This document shows, in pieces, positions 5,498-13,117 of a stretch of DNA of 14,246 nucleotides (positions are counted from its first letter, which is position 1; each line of letters starts with the position of its first letter). The DNA lies in assembly GCA_046262415.1 (NCBI GenBank), contig JBHEMU010000087.1, positions 1-14,246 of the forward strand. The letters are read 5' to 3'. The DNA comes from JACDAS01 sp046262415 (GTDB taxonomy: Bacteria; Actinomycetota; Thermoleophilia; Gaiellales; Gaiellaceae). Both the position numbers and the translations under genes were made by a program. The notes beneath the pieces are model-generated. The model saw only the letters and a list, made by a program, of their open reading frames with translations, had not been told where the DNA came from and searched no databases.

Positions 5498-7441
5498 ATG
5501 GCAAAGGTAATCGGAATCGACCTCGGCACGACCAACTCCTGCATGGCCGTGATCGAGGTGGGCGAGCCGGCCGTGATCCCGAACGCCGAGGGCGGTCGCA
5601 CGACGCCGTCGGTGGTCGCGTTCACGAAGGACGGCGAGCGCCTGGTCGGAGCGCCCGCGAGGCGCCAGCAGGTGACGAACCCCGAGAACACGATCTTCTC
5701 GATCAAGCGGTTCATGGGGCGCAAGCACGACGAGGTCTCGGAGGAGATGACGATCGTCCCCTACGAGGTCGTCAAGGGGCCGAACGCCGACGTGCGGGTC
5801 AAGGCGGCCGGCAAGGAGTACTCGCCGCCCGAGATCTCGGCGATGATCCTGCAGAAGCTGAAGACCGACGCGGAGGCCTACCTCGGCGAGCAGGTCACCG
5901 ACGCGGTCATCACCGTGCCCGCGTACTTCAACAACGCGCAGCGAGAGGCCACCAAGGACGCCGGCAAGATCGCCGGGCTCAACGTCCTGCGCATCATCAA
6001 CGAGCCGACGGCGGCCGCGCTCGCGTACGGACTCGAGAAGGAGGCCGACCAGACGATCCTCGTCTTCGACCTCGGCGGCGGCACGTTCGACGTCTCGGTG
6101 CTCGAGCTGGGCGAGGGGGTCTTCGAGGTGAAGGCCACGAACGGCGACAACCACCTCGGCGGCGACAACTTCGACAAGGCGATCGTCGACTGGATGGTGG
6201 CCGAGTTCAAGCGCGCGAACGGCATCGACCTCGCGCAGGACCGGATGGCCCTCCAGCGGCTGTACGAGACGGCCGAGAAGGCGAAGATCGAGCTCTCCTC
6301 GACGATGGCGACGCAGATCAACCTGCCGTTCATCACGGCGGCGAAGGACCCGGGCGCCGCGGAGGGCGCGCCGCTGACGCCGAAGCACCTCGAGCTCCAG
6401 CTCACGCGCGCGAAGCTGAACGAGTTGACCGCGCCGCTGCTCGAGCGCACGGTCGGCCCGACCAAGCAGGCGCTCGCCGACGCCGGCATCGACGCCTCGA
6501 AGATCGACCACGTGATCCTCGTGGGCGGCATGACGCGCATGCCTGCGGTCGTCGACAAGGTGCGCGAGCTGATCGGCAAGGACCCGCACAAGGGCGTGAA
6601 CCCCGACGAGGTCGTCGCCGTCGGCGCCGCGATCCAGGCGGGCGTGCTCAGGGGCGAGGTCAAGGACGTGCTCCTGCTCGACGTGACGCCGCTCTCGCTC
6701 GGGATCGAGACGAAGGGAGGCGTCTTCAACGCGCTGATCGAGCGAAACACCACGATCCCGACGCGGAAGTCACAGACGTACACGACCGCCGAGGACAACC
6801 AGCCCTCGGTCGAGGTGCACGTGCTCCAGGGCGAGTCGGAGATGGCGCTCTACAACAAGACGCTCGGCAAGTTCCAGCTCGTCGGCATTCCGCCGGCGCC
6901 GCGCAACATGCCGCAGATCGAGGTCTCGTTCGACATCGACGCCAACGGGATCATCAAGGTCTCCGCCAAGGATCTCGGCACCGGCAACGAGCAGCAGATC
7001 CGGATCGAGGGCGGCTCGGGCCTGAAGGAGGAGGAGGTCCAGCAGATGATCCGCGAGGCCGAGGCTCACGCGGACGAGGCGCGGAAGCTCCGCGAGCTGG
7101 CCGACGCGCGCAACCAGGCCGAGTCGCTCGCCTACTCGACCGAGAAGAGCCTCAAGGAGCACCGCGACTCGATCGACCCGGCCGAGGCCGGCACGATCGA
7201 GGGCCGGATCATGGAGCTGAAGCAGGTGCTCGAGAGCTCCGACGTGAACGAGATCCGCGCCAAGACGGAGGCGCTGACCGAGGCGTCGCACAAGCTCGCC
7301 GAGGCGGTCTACGCGCAGGCGACGGCCCAGGCCGCGGACGGCGCGGCGAGCGGCGGCGACGGGGCCTCGAGCGGCACGGACGACGAGGTGATCGAGGACG
7401 CCGACTACGAGGTCGTCGACGAGGAGGCGAAGACGACCTGA
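5498..7441 (+). CDS. dnaK: molecular chaperone DnaK (Hsp70)
   Basis: DnaK binds exposed hydrophobic segments of unfolded proteins in an ATP-driven cycle, with DnaJ stimulating hydrolysis and GrpE exchanging nucleotide. In actinobacteria it also serves as co-repressor of HspR. The 647-aa protein is full length. The nucleotide-binding domain carries IDLGTTNS (7-14), DLGGGTFDVS (191-200) and VILVGGMTRMP (339-349). The hydrophobic interdomain linker VLLLDVTPLSLG starts at 391. It is followed by the substrate-binding domain, a helical lid from about residue 510, and an Ala/Gly-rich acidic tail ending EVVDEEAKTT. A short Gly/Ala/Pro insert (about residues 283-293) sits where many DnaKs have a tighter loop before the PKHLELQLTRAK segment. 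The gene leads the chaperone operon and shares an A with the grpE start (TGATG). Confidence 0.98.
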   Translation: MAKVIGIDLGTTNSCMAVIEVGEPAVIPNAEGGRTTPSVVAFTKDGERLVGAPARRQQVTNPENTIFSIKRFMGRKHDEVSEEMTIVPYEVVKGPNADVRVKAAGKEYSPPEISAMILQKLKTDAEAYLGEQVTDAVITVPAYFNNAQREATKDAGKIAGLNVLRIINEPTAAALAYGLEKEADQTILVFDLGGGTFDVSVLELGEGVFEVKATNGDNHLGGDNFDKAIVDWMVAEFKRANGIDLAQDRMALQRLYETAEKAKIELSSTMATQINLPFITAAKDPGAAEGAPLTPKHLELQLTRAKLNELTAPLLERTVGPTKQALADAGIDASKIDHVILVGGMTRMPAVVDKVRELIGKDPHKGVNPDEVVAVGAAIQAGVLRGEVKDVLLLDVTPLSLGIETKGGVFNALIERNTTIPTRKSQTYTTAEDNQPSVEVHVLQGESEMALYNKTLGKFQLVGIPPAPRNMPQIEVSFDIDANGIIKVSAKDLGTGNEQQIRIEGGSGLKEEEVQQMIREAEAHADEARKLRELADARNQAESLAYSTEKSLKEHRDSIDPAEAGTIEGRIMELKQVLESSDVNEIRAKTEALTEASHKLAEAVYAQATAQAADGAASGGDGASSGTDDEVIEDADYEVVDEEAKTT

Positions 7442-7977
7442 TGACGGACGAGCCCCGCATCGAGGAGGAGCCGACCGAGGCCGAGGCCGAGCTCCCGCTC
7501 GCCGAGCGCGCCGCGCTCCTGGAGCGGGAGCGCGACGACTACCTCGATGCCCTCCAGCGCCTGAAGGCCGAGTTCGACAACTACCGCAAGCGGTCCGCGC
7601 GCGACCTGGGGAGCCTGGTCGCGCGCGCGAACGAGGGCCTCGTCGGGGAGCTCCTGCCGGTCCTCGACGATCTCGCGCGGGCGCTGGACGCGGCCGAGCA
7701 GCACGAGGAGGCGAGGCTCGAGGACGGCGTCAGGCTCGTCCACCGCGCCCTGGTCGAGACCCTGCGCAGGCAGGGCCTCCGGGAGATCGAGACGAACGGC
7801 CGCTTCGACCCCCACGTCCACGAGGCGCTCATGGCGCAGCCCTCCGACGCGGAGGAGGGCGCTGTGATCGAGGTCTTGCAGCCCGGCTACCTGCTGGGTG
7901 ACCGAGTCCTGCGGCCGGCGCGGGTGGTGATCGCCGCCGCAAAACCGGCGGAGGAGGCCGCTGCGGCCGATGGTTAG
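7441..7977 (+). CDS. grpE: GrpE nucleotide exchange factor
   Basis: GrpE releases ADP from DnaK and works as a dimer. The 178-aa protein has an acidic disordered N-terminus (PRIEEEPTEAEAE), a long coiled-coil region with the hallmark LKAEFDNYRKRSARD (about residues 41-55), and a C-terminal beta domain containing GRFDPHVHEALM and VLQPGYLLGDRVLRPARV, the GrpE signature. The ATG at 7441 overlaps the dnaK stop by one base. The gene ends with TAG at 7975-7977, overlapping the dnaJ start by 8 bp. No separate ribosome binding site is needed if translation is coupled. Confidence 0.97.
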   Translation: MTDEPRIEEEPTEAEAELPLAERAALLERERDDYLDALQRLKAEFDNYRKRSARDLGSLVARANEGLVGELLPVLDDLARALDAAEQHEEARLEDGVRLVHRALVETLRRQGLREIETNGRFDPHVHEALMAQPSDAEEGAVIEVLQPGYLLGDRVLRPARVVIAAAKPAEEAAAADG

Positions 7978-9058
7978 GAGTCCCTACGAGAGCCTGGGCG
8001 TCGCCAAGAACGCCTCGGCGGACGAGATCAAGAAGGCCTACCGCTCGCTCGCCCGCAAGTACCACCCGGACACGAACGCGGGTGACAGCGACGCGGAGGA
8101 GCGCTTCAAGGAGGTCCAGAACGCCTACGACGTCCTTTCGGACCCCGAGAAGCGCAAGGCCTACGACACGTTCGGCAGCGCCAACGGGCGCTCGGCGCCG
8201 GGCGGGCCGGGCGCGGGCTTCGGCGGGCTCGGCGACTTCGACCTCGGCGACATCTTCGGCGGCCTCTTCGGCGGGCGCGGCGGCGGCCGCTCGGCCGGCC
8301 GGGAGCCACGAGGGCAGCGCGGTGCCGACCTCGAGGTCGAGGTGAACGTCTCGTTCGAGGACGCCCTGCGCGGCATCGAGACCCGGATCCCGGTGGAGGT
8401 CGAGAGCGCGTGCGCGCAGTGCGGCGGCTCGGGCGCGAAGCCCGGAACCTCGCCGAAGGTGTGTCCGCAGTGCAAGGGCCGCGGCGTGCTGAGCGAGAGC
8501 CAGGGCATGTTTGCGCTCTCCCAGCCGTGCTCACGGTGCCGCGGGAACGGCACCGTGATCGAGGACCCGTGCTCTCGCTGCCGCGGCAGCGGCCGCGAGC
8601 GGCGTACGCGCCGCTACCAGGTCAAGATCCCGGCCGGCGTTCGCAACGGCACGCGTATCCGCCTCAAGGGCAAGGGCGAGGCGGGCTGGGGCGGAGCGCC
8701 CGCCGGGGATCTCTTCGTCGTCACCAGGGTGGCCGAGTCGCCGATCTACGAGCGGCGCGGCTCCGATCTCGTCGTCGAGGTGCCGCTCACGTACCCGGAG
8801 GCGGCCCTCGGCGCCACGGTCGAGGTGCCGACGCCGGAGGGCCTGGTCTCGCTGAAAATCCCCGCGGGCTCGGAGACGGGCAAGCTGCTCCGCATCCGCG
8901 GGCGCGGCGCGCCCAGGCTCGGCGGGAGCGGGCGCGGCGACGTGCTCGCCCGCGTGCGCGTGACCATGCCGAAGAAGCTGTCGAAGGCAGAACGCGAGGC
9001 GGTGGAGAAGCTCGGGAAGGTCTCGCGCGAGAACCCGAGGGAGAAGCTCGCTCAATGA
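7970..9058 (+). CDS. dnaJ: chaperone DnaJ (Hsp40, type I)
   Basis: DnaJ delivers substrates to DnaK and triggers its ATPase. All type I parts are present in 362 aa. The J domain lies at about residues 5-70 with HPD at 32-34. A Gly/Phe-rich region spans about 72-105. The zinc-binding domain has four CxxCxGxG-type repeats, with cysteine pairs 148/151, 165/168, 187/190 and 201/204. The C-terminal substrate-binding domains include RIRLKGKGEAGW and YPEAALGATVEVPT. The ATG at 7970 overlaps grpE. The stop overlaps the next start as ATGA (9055-9058). The C-terminus is slightly short but ends in a normal basic helix. Confidence 0.97.
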   Translation: MVRSPYESLGVAKNASADEIKKAYRSLARKYHPDTNAGDSDAEERFKEVQNAYDVLSDPEKRKAYDTFGSANGRSAPGGPGAGFGGLGDFDLGDIFGGLFGGRGGGRSAGREPRGQRGADLEVEVNVSFEDALRGIETRIPVEVESACAQCGGSGAKPGTSPKVCPQCKGRGVLSESQGMFALSQPCSRCRGNGTVIEDPCSRCRGSGRERRTRRYQVKIPAGVRNGTRIRLKGKGEAGWGGAPAGDLFVVTRVAESPIYERRGSDLVVEVPLTYPEAALGATVEVPTPEGLVSLKIPAGSETGKLLRIRGRGAPRLGGSGRGDVLARVRVTMPKKLSKAEREAVEKLGKVSRENPREKLAQ

Positions 9059-9357
9059 GGGCGATCCGGCGCGTGTACGACCGGCTGTTCCTCTGGGCCG
9101 CCTTCACGCTGTGGGGGAGGCTGTCGATCGCCGCCGCGATCGCGATCGGGATGCTCGTGGTCGGGGCGCGGCCGAATCAGCTCGTCTTCTGGTTCATGGT
9201 CGGCGGGTACCTCCTGTTCGTCTTCGGCCTCGAGGCCGGCCTCTGGGCGCACTACCGCCGCCGCGGCCTCTCGCTCCAGGAGGAGAAGGCGCGGGTGCGG
9301 GCGCTCATGGCCGAGCGTCTCGCGGAGCGTCACGCCAAGGGAGGAGCTGCGAGATGA
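9055..9357 (+). CDS. small two-helix membrane protein inside the chaperone operon, function unknown
   Basis: This 100-aa protein begins MRAIRRVYDRLFLWAAF. It has two likely membrane segments: about residues 21-38 (GRLSIAAAIAIGMLVVGA) and 42-65 (QLVFWFMVGGYLLFVFG...). A basic YRRR follows. The C-terminal tail, about residues 73-95 (SLQEEKARVRALMAERLA), is charged and helical. Arginines at the N-terminus and after the second helix suggest both ends are cytoplasmic. The start is fixed by ATGA overlaps with dnaJ upstream and hspR downstream, so it is probably translated with both. A longer open frame upstream is only the shadow of dnaJ. I recognise no family. Its place between dnaJ and hspR, where actinobacterial operons usually have nothing, suggests a role in sensing or handling membrane-linked folding stress, but that is inference. 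Confidence 0.8.
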   Translation: MRAIRRVYDRLFLWAAFTLWGRLSIAAAIAIGMLVVGARPNQLVFWFMVGGYLLFVFGLEAGLWAHYRRRGLSLQEEKARVRALMAERLAERHAKGGAAR

Positions 9358-9734
9358 ACGAGGCGGAGCGCCCCCGGTACATGATCTCGGTCGCGGCCGA
9401 CCTCGTCGGCATGCACCCCCAGACGCTGCGGATCTACGAGGCGAAGGGCCTCGTGCGCCCGCGCCGGACCGCCGGCAACACGCGGCTCTACTCCGAGTCC
9501 GACCTGCACCGGCTCCGGCTGATCCACCGGCTGACGACCGAGCTCGGGCTCAATCTCGCCGGAGTCGAGCACGTGCTGCGGCTCGAAGACGAGCTCCGCC
9601 GACTGCGGTCGCGCATGGAGCGCGTCGAGCAGGAGCTGCGGGACGAGATCCGGGACGTGCACCGCTCCTACCGGCGCGACCTCGTGCTCTACGCCGATCC
9701 TCGTGACCGGCTTCCCAGCCGCAGGAGTGCCTAG
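9354..9734 (+). CDS. hspR: heat-shock repressor HspR (MerR family)
   Basis: HspR represses dnaK operons and often clpB. DnaK binds it as co-repressor and is titrated away by unfolded protein during heat shock. The 126-aa protein has the MerR-type winged helix at the N-terminus: YMISVAADLVGMHPQTLR (9-26), then IYEAKGLVRPRRTAGNTRLYS, in which HPQTLR and the GLV-P-RT-G-RLYS pattern are characteristic of HspR. LGLNLAGVEHVL (65-75) follows, then a long arginine/glutamate-rich coiled coil (about 76-110). The start is ATG at 9354, overlapping the membrane gene stop as ATGA. As the last gene of the operon it would autoregulate. No canonical HAIR operator is visible upstream of dnaK or clpB. Confidence 0.93.
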   Translation: MNEAERPRYMISVAADLVGMHPQTLRIYEAKGLVRPRRTAGNTRLYSESDLHRLRLIHRLTTELGLNLAGVEHVLRLEDELRRLRSRMERVEQELRDEIRDVHRSYRRDLVLYADPRDRLPSRRSA

Positions 9735-9900
9735 TGCCCCGCCCAGCAACGTTCGCCGGTTTCTGGCCCGCGATCATGCGGCGCCATGCGTCGTCCTCAG
9801 TCGCCCCCGTATCCGGCGTCCGCCCTGTGCACGCCTGCGTCCTAGCCTGGCTTGATGCTCGCGACCCAGAAGGGCGGCAACGTCACCGGGCGGGGCACTA
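9735..9900 (+). other. hspR-clpB intergenic region without a clear promoter or terminator
   Basis: This 166-bp gap holds no credible ORF and no stem-loop with a T tail. CTTGATG at 9851-9857 resembles the CTTGACA of the dnaK -35, but no matching -10 lies 16-18 bp downstream. GGGCGGGG shortly before the ATG at 9901 is a weak ribosome binding site. clpB may therefore be read through from the dnaK operon or use an unrecognised promoter. Confidence 0.5.
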
Positions 9901-12372
9901 ATGGACTTCGACCGGCTGACGATCAAGACCCAGGAGGCGATCGCCGCCGCGCAGGAGCTCGCGCGACGGCGCGGCAACCCCGAGGTCTGGCCAGAGCACC
10001 TCCTCCTGGCGCTCCTCGACCAGGAGCTGCCGCGGACGCTCCTCGGCGAGCGCGCGGCCGCGGTTCGCGACCAGGCCGAGGCGGGGCTGGCGCGCAAGCC
10101 TTCGATCCAGGGTGGCCGGCAGCAGCCCCACGCGTCGAAGGACTTCAGCGAGCTGCTCGACCGCGCGTCGGAAGAGGCCCGGTCGCTCGGCGACGAGTAC
10201 GTCTCGACCGAGCACGTCCTGCTCGCGCTCGACGCGGTTCCCAGGGAGGAGTTGCTGGCCCGCCTGAGGCAGGTCCGGGGGGCCCAGCGCGTCACCTCGC
10301 AGGACCCGGAGGGCTCCTACCAGGCGCTCGAGAAGTTCGGGCGCGACCTGAACGCGCTGGCCGAGGCCGGGAAGCTCGACCCGGTGATCGGACGCGACGA
10401 GGAGATCCGCCGCGTCGTCCAGGTGCTCTCACGGCGGACCAAGAACAATCCGGTGCTGATCGGCGAGCCCGGCGTCGGCAAGACGGCGATCGCCGAGGGC
10501 CTCGCGCAGCGCATCGTGGCGGGCGACGTGCCGGAGGGCCTGAAGGGCAAGCGCGTCTGGGCGCTCGACATCGGCGCCATGCTGGCGGGCGCGAAGTATC
10601 GCGGTGAGTTCGAGGAGCGCCTGAAGGCGGTCCTGAACGAGATCAAGGCGGCCGAGGGCGAGATCGTCCTCTTCATCGACGAGCTGCACACGATCGTCGG
10701 CGCGGGTGCGGCGGAAGGAGCGGTCGACGCCGCGAACATGCTGAAGCCGATGCTCGCGCGCGGTGAGCTGCGCGCGGTGGGCGCGACGACGCTGGACGAG
10801 TACCGCAAGCACATCGAGAGGGATGCGGCACTCGAGCGGCGCTTCCAGCCCGTGCTGGTCGGCGAGCCCTCGGTCGCGGACACGATCGCGATCCTGCGCG
10901 GCCTCAAGGAGCGCTACGAGGCCCACCACGGCGTGCGGATCCGCGACGCCGCGCTGGTCGCGGCGGCGGTGCTCTCCGACCGGTACATCTCGGACCGCTT
11001 CCTGCCGGACAAGGCGATCGACCTCGTCGACGAGTCCGCCTCACGCCTGCGGATGGAGATCGACTCCTCGCCGCTGGAGCTCGACGAGTCGGACCGCCGC
11101 GTCCGCCAGCTGGAGATCGAGCTGGCCGCGATGGCGAAGGAGTCGAAGGACGTGCGCGCCCCGGTCGAGCGCGAGCTGGCGGAGGCGAGGGAGCGCCGCG
11201 ACGAGCTGGCCGCTCGCTGGTCGCGCGAGAAGGAGGCCCTCGACCGCGTCAAGCAGATCACGCAGCAGATCGACGAGCTCCGCATGGAGGCCGAGCGGGC
11301 CGAGCGGCGGGGCGACCTCCAGCGCGTGGCCGAGATCCGGTACGGGGAGCTGCCGAGGCTCGAGAACGAGCTGGCCGACCGCGACGCCGTCGACAGCCCC
11401 ATGGTCAAGGAGGAGGTCGACGAGGACGATGTCGCGCTCGTCGTCTCACGCTGGACCGGCGTTCCCGTCTCCAGGCTCCTGGAGGCCGAGACCGAGAAGC
11501 TGATCCACATGGAGGAGAGGCTGCACCAGCGTGTCGTCGGCCAGGACGAGGCCGTGCAGGCCGTCGCGAACGCCCTCCGGCGCTCTCGCACCGGCCTCCA
11601 GGATCCGAACCGCCCGATCGGGTCGTTCGTCTTCCTCGGCCCCACGGGCGTGGGCAAGACGGAGCTCGCGCGCGCGCTGGCGGAGTTCATGTTCGACGAC
11701 GAGCGGGCGATGATCCGACTGGACATGTCCGAGTACCAGGAGCGGCACACGGTCGCGCGCCTGGTCGGCGCGCCGCCGGGCTACGTGGGCTACGAGGAGG
11801 GCGGGCAGCTGACCGAGGCCGTCCGCCGGCGCCCGTACTCGGTCGTCCTGCTGGACGAGGTCGAGAAGGCGCACACGGAGGTCTTCGACGTGCTGCTGCA
11901 GATCCTCGACGACGGCCGCCTCACCGACGGGCACGGCCGCACGGTCGACTTCCGCAACACCGTGATCATCATGACCTCGAACATCCGCTCCGCTGAGGCG
12001 ATGCGCGACCACTTCCGGCCGGAGTTCCTGAACCGGATCGACGAGGTGGTCGTCTTCGCCGCGCTGACCCGTGAGCAGCTGGGCGAGATCGTGGAGCTCC
12101 AGCTGGCCCGGCTGCGCGAGCGGCTGGCCGAGCGGGGGATCTCGCTCGAGCTGACCGACGAGGCGAAGGAGGCCCTGGCCGAAGCCGGTTGGGATCCGAG
12201 CTACGGCGCCAGGCCGCTCAAGCGCGCGATCCAGCGCCTGGTCGAGAACCCGCTCGCGCTGCGGCTGCTCGAGGGCGAGTTCGGCGACGGCGACACGGTG
12301 CTGGTCGACGCGGAAGGCGGAGAGCTCGTCTTCGAGCGCGCGGCGGCAGCGGCCACGCCCGCGGCAGCCTAG
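9901..12372 (+). CDS. clpB: ATP-dependent protein disaggregase ClpB
   Basis: ClpB is a hexameric AAA+ machine that extracts proteins from aggregates and passes them to DnaK/DnaJ/GrpE. The 823-aa protein has an N domain (1-145). NBD1 has Walker A GEPGVGKT (188-195), pore loop KYRGEFE (232-238) and Walker B VLFIDE (256-261). The coiled-coil middle domain, about 395-520, distinguishes ClpB from ClpA/ClpC. NBD2 has Walker A GPTGVGKT (580-587), pore loop GYVG (627-630) and Walker B VVLLDE (648-653). The C-terminal domain includes GARPLKRAIQ (769-778). There is no ClpP-binding loop. Between TSN (692-694) and FRPEFLNRIDE (705-715) only ten residues remain, fewer than in other ClpBs I recall, which partly explains the modest length. 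The start is ATG at 9901 with a weak ribosome binding site. Confidence 0.97.
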   Translation: MDFDRLTIKTQEAIAAAQELARRRGNPEVWPEHLLLALLDQELPRTLLGERAAAVRDQAEAGLARKPSIQGGRQQPHASKDFSELLDRASEEARSLGDEYVSTEHVLLALDAVPREELLARLRQVRGAQRVTSQDPEGSYQALEKFGRDLNALAEAGKLDPVIGRDEEIRRVVQVLSRRTKNNPVLIGEPGVGKTAIAEGLAQRIVAGDVPEGLKGKRVWALDIGAMLAGAKYRGEFEERLKAVLNEIKAAEGEIVLFIDELHTIVGAGAAEGAVDAANMLKPMLARGELRAVGATTLDEYRKHIERDAALERRFQPVLVGEPSVADTIAILRGLKERYEAHHGVRIRDAALVAAAVLSDRYISDRFLPDKAIDLVDESASRLRMEIDSSPLELDESDRRVRQLEIELAAMAKESKDVRAPVERELAEARERRDELAARWSREKEALDRVKQITQQIDELRMEAERAERRGDLQRVAEIRYGELPRLENELADRDAVDSPMVKEEVDEDDVALVVSRWTGVPVSRLLEAETEKLIHMEERLHQRVVGQDEAVQAVANALRRSRTGLQDPNRPIGSFVFLGPTGVGKTELARALAEFMFDDERAMIRLDMSEYQERHTVARLVGAPPGYVGYEEGGQLTEAVRRRPYSVVLLDEVEKAHTEVFDVLLQILDDGRLTDGHGRTVDFRNTVIIMTSNIRSAEAMRDHFRPEFLNRIDEVVVFAALTREQLGEIVELQLARLRERLAERGISLELTDEAKEALAEAGWDPSYGARPLKRAIQRLVENPLALRLLEGEFGDGDTVLVDAEGGELVFERAAAAATPAAA

Positions 12373-12380
12373 TCTCGCCG

Positions 12381-12402
12381 GACGCCTTGTGAAGCAGGCG
12401 TC
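12381..12402 (+). terminator. stem-loop just after clpB (no T tract)
   Basis: GACGCCT (12381-12387) and AGGCGTC (12396-12402) form a perfect 7-bp stem around an 8-nt loop. The stem is extendable by TT/AA with a bulged C. It lies 8 bp after the clpB stop and may stabilise the 3' end or terminate transcription. The missing T run and the gene start at 12423 leave its role uncertain. Confidence 0.5.
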
Positions 12403-12422
12403 GCGGGTGGAACGATCCTCGC

Positions 12423-12569
12423 GTGTGGCGAAGGAGCAACGAGCCGGGGGCGCTGGACGCCGAGACCGTCCGTGGCATCATTCGGATGCTGATGGACATC
12501 CACGAGAACACGGAGCGGATTCTCGAGGCTGTGGAGGAGGAGGATGGCGAGGAAGAAGTTGACGCCTGA
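12423..12569 (+). CDS. 48-aa acidic helical protein, function unknown
   Basis: GTG at 12423 opens MWRRSNEPGALDAETVRG, continuing IIRMLMDIHENTERILEAV and an acidic end EEEDGEEEVDA. The frame is closed by a TGA at 12390-12392, so GTG 12423 is the first useful start. GGGTGGA around 12405 is a distant, weak ribosome binding site. The central part is a good amphipathic helix with leucine/isoleucine spacing suited to a coiled coil. I recall similarly shaped small hypothetical proteins in actinobacteria but cannot name a family. It overlaps the next gene by 26 bp. Confidence 0.55.
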   Translation: MWRRSNEPGALDAETVRGIIRMLMDIHENTERILEAVEEEDGEEEVDA

Positions 12570-12732
12570 GCAAAGGGCCGACATCAGGCGAACGATCGAG
12601 GAGTATCCCGCGCGCCGCGCCGAGTACGAGGCGATGTACGAGCGGTTCACGGCCCGCTGTCGGGCGGAGATCGAGCGCCGCGAGCGCCGGCGGCGACTCG
12701 TCCGGCGGCTGCTGACGCTCGGCCGCGCCTGA
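12544..12732 (+). CDS. 62-aa basic helical protein, function unknown
   Basis: This protein begins MARKKLTPEQRADIRRTIEE, continues with YPARRAEYEAMYERFTARCR, and ends with an arginine-rich helix (ERRERRRRLVRRLLTLGRA). GGAGGAGG lies 4-11 nt before the ATG, embedded in the glutamate codons of the preceding gene, which is a strong ribosome binding site. The acidic tail of the upstream 48-aa protein and the basic body of this one could pair, as in small antitoxin/toxin or co-folding partners, but no known family is recognised. No promoter of its own is seen, so expression is probably coupled to 12423. Confidence 0.65.
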   Translation: MARKKLTPEQRADIRRTIEEYPARRAEYEAMYERFTARCRAEIERRERRRRLVRRLLTLGRA

Positions 12733-12745
12733 CGTGCCCGGCTGA

Positions 12746-12806
12746 CCGGCTGCGCGAGCGGCTGGCTGAGCGCGGATCGCCTTCGAGCTGAGCGACGAGC
12801 GAAGGA
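12746..12806 (+). pseudogene. remnant of a clpB 3' end
   Basis: These 61 bases align with clpB 12108-12170 at about 55 of 63 positions, with two single-base gaps. They begin with an identical run of 21 bases. The aligned codons read RLRERLAERG in one frame and, after a one-base loss, IAFELSDE in another, against RLRERLAERG and ISLELTDE in ClpB. The conservative replacements suggest a paralogue that diverged while functional and then decayed, rather than a fresh duplication. Similarity ends at about 12806. Confidence 0.6.
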
Positions 12807-12842
12807 TGCTTCGGTCGAGGGCGGGCGCGCAGCGCGAACGCT

Positions 12843-13117
12843 GTCCATGGCATCATTGGCGTTGCCGGTCGTCGTCGCGAGGACGGTCGGGTAGGTCGCT
12901 CCGCCGTCCACGGACAGACGCACCTCTGACCCGGAGACGCCGTCCGGGGAAAGGGCCGGCCCGGTCGCGGCGACGTGGCTGCCGGCGATGCCCGTGTCGC
13001 GCCTGGACGATCCGGTCTCGTCGGTGATCCAGATCGTCGCCGTCGTGAGGTCGGTTGTAGACGATCTCGCCGTTCCGTCCCCAGCGGGGATCCCTCGCCG
13101 AAGGCGATCAGCGTCAC
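12843..13117 (-). pseudogene. frameshifted remnant of a beta-propeller/secreted protein
   Basis: On the minus strand, protein-like text passes through three frames. VTLIAFGEG comes first (from 13117). It is followed by DPRWGRNGEIVYNR in a second frame, and then TATIWITDETGSSRRDTG and GPALSPDG in the third. The pattern (xPRWxxxGxIVY, IWITDxxGSxRR, PALSPDG) is that of TolB/PD40 propeller blades. The same third frame continues into SEVRLSVDGGATYPTVLA (about 12870-12930), which resembles the jelly-roll segment common in secreted metalloprotease C-termini. No start, signal peptide or continuous frame survives. At least two frameshifts are needed, so I call it a pseudogene fragment. Confidence 0.45.

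Noticed and set aside
9852..9900. Leader peptide upstream of clpB starting near 9852 (MMLATQKGGNV)
   Set aside because: The frame does not stop before clpB but continues for about 250 codons inside it out of frame, so it is not a leader peptide.
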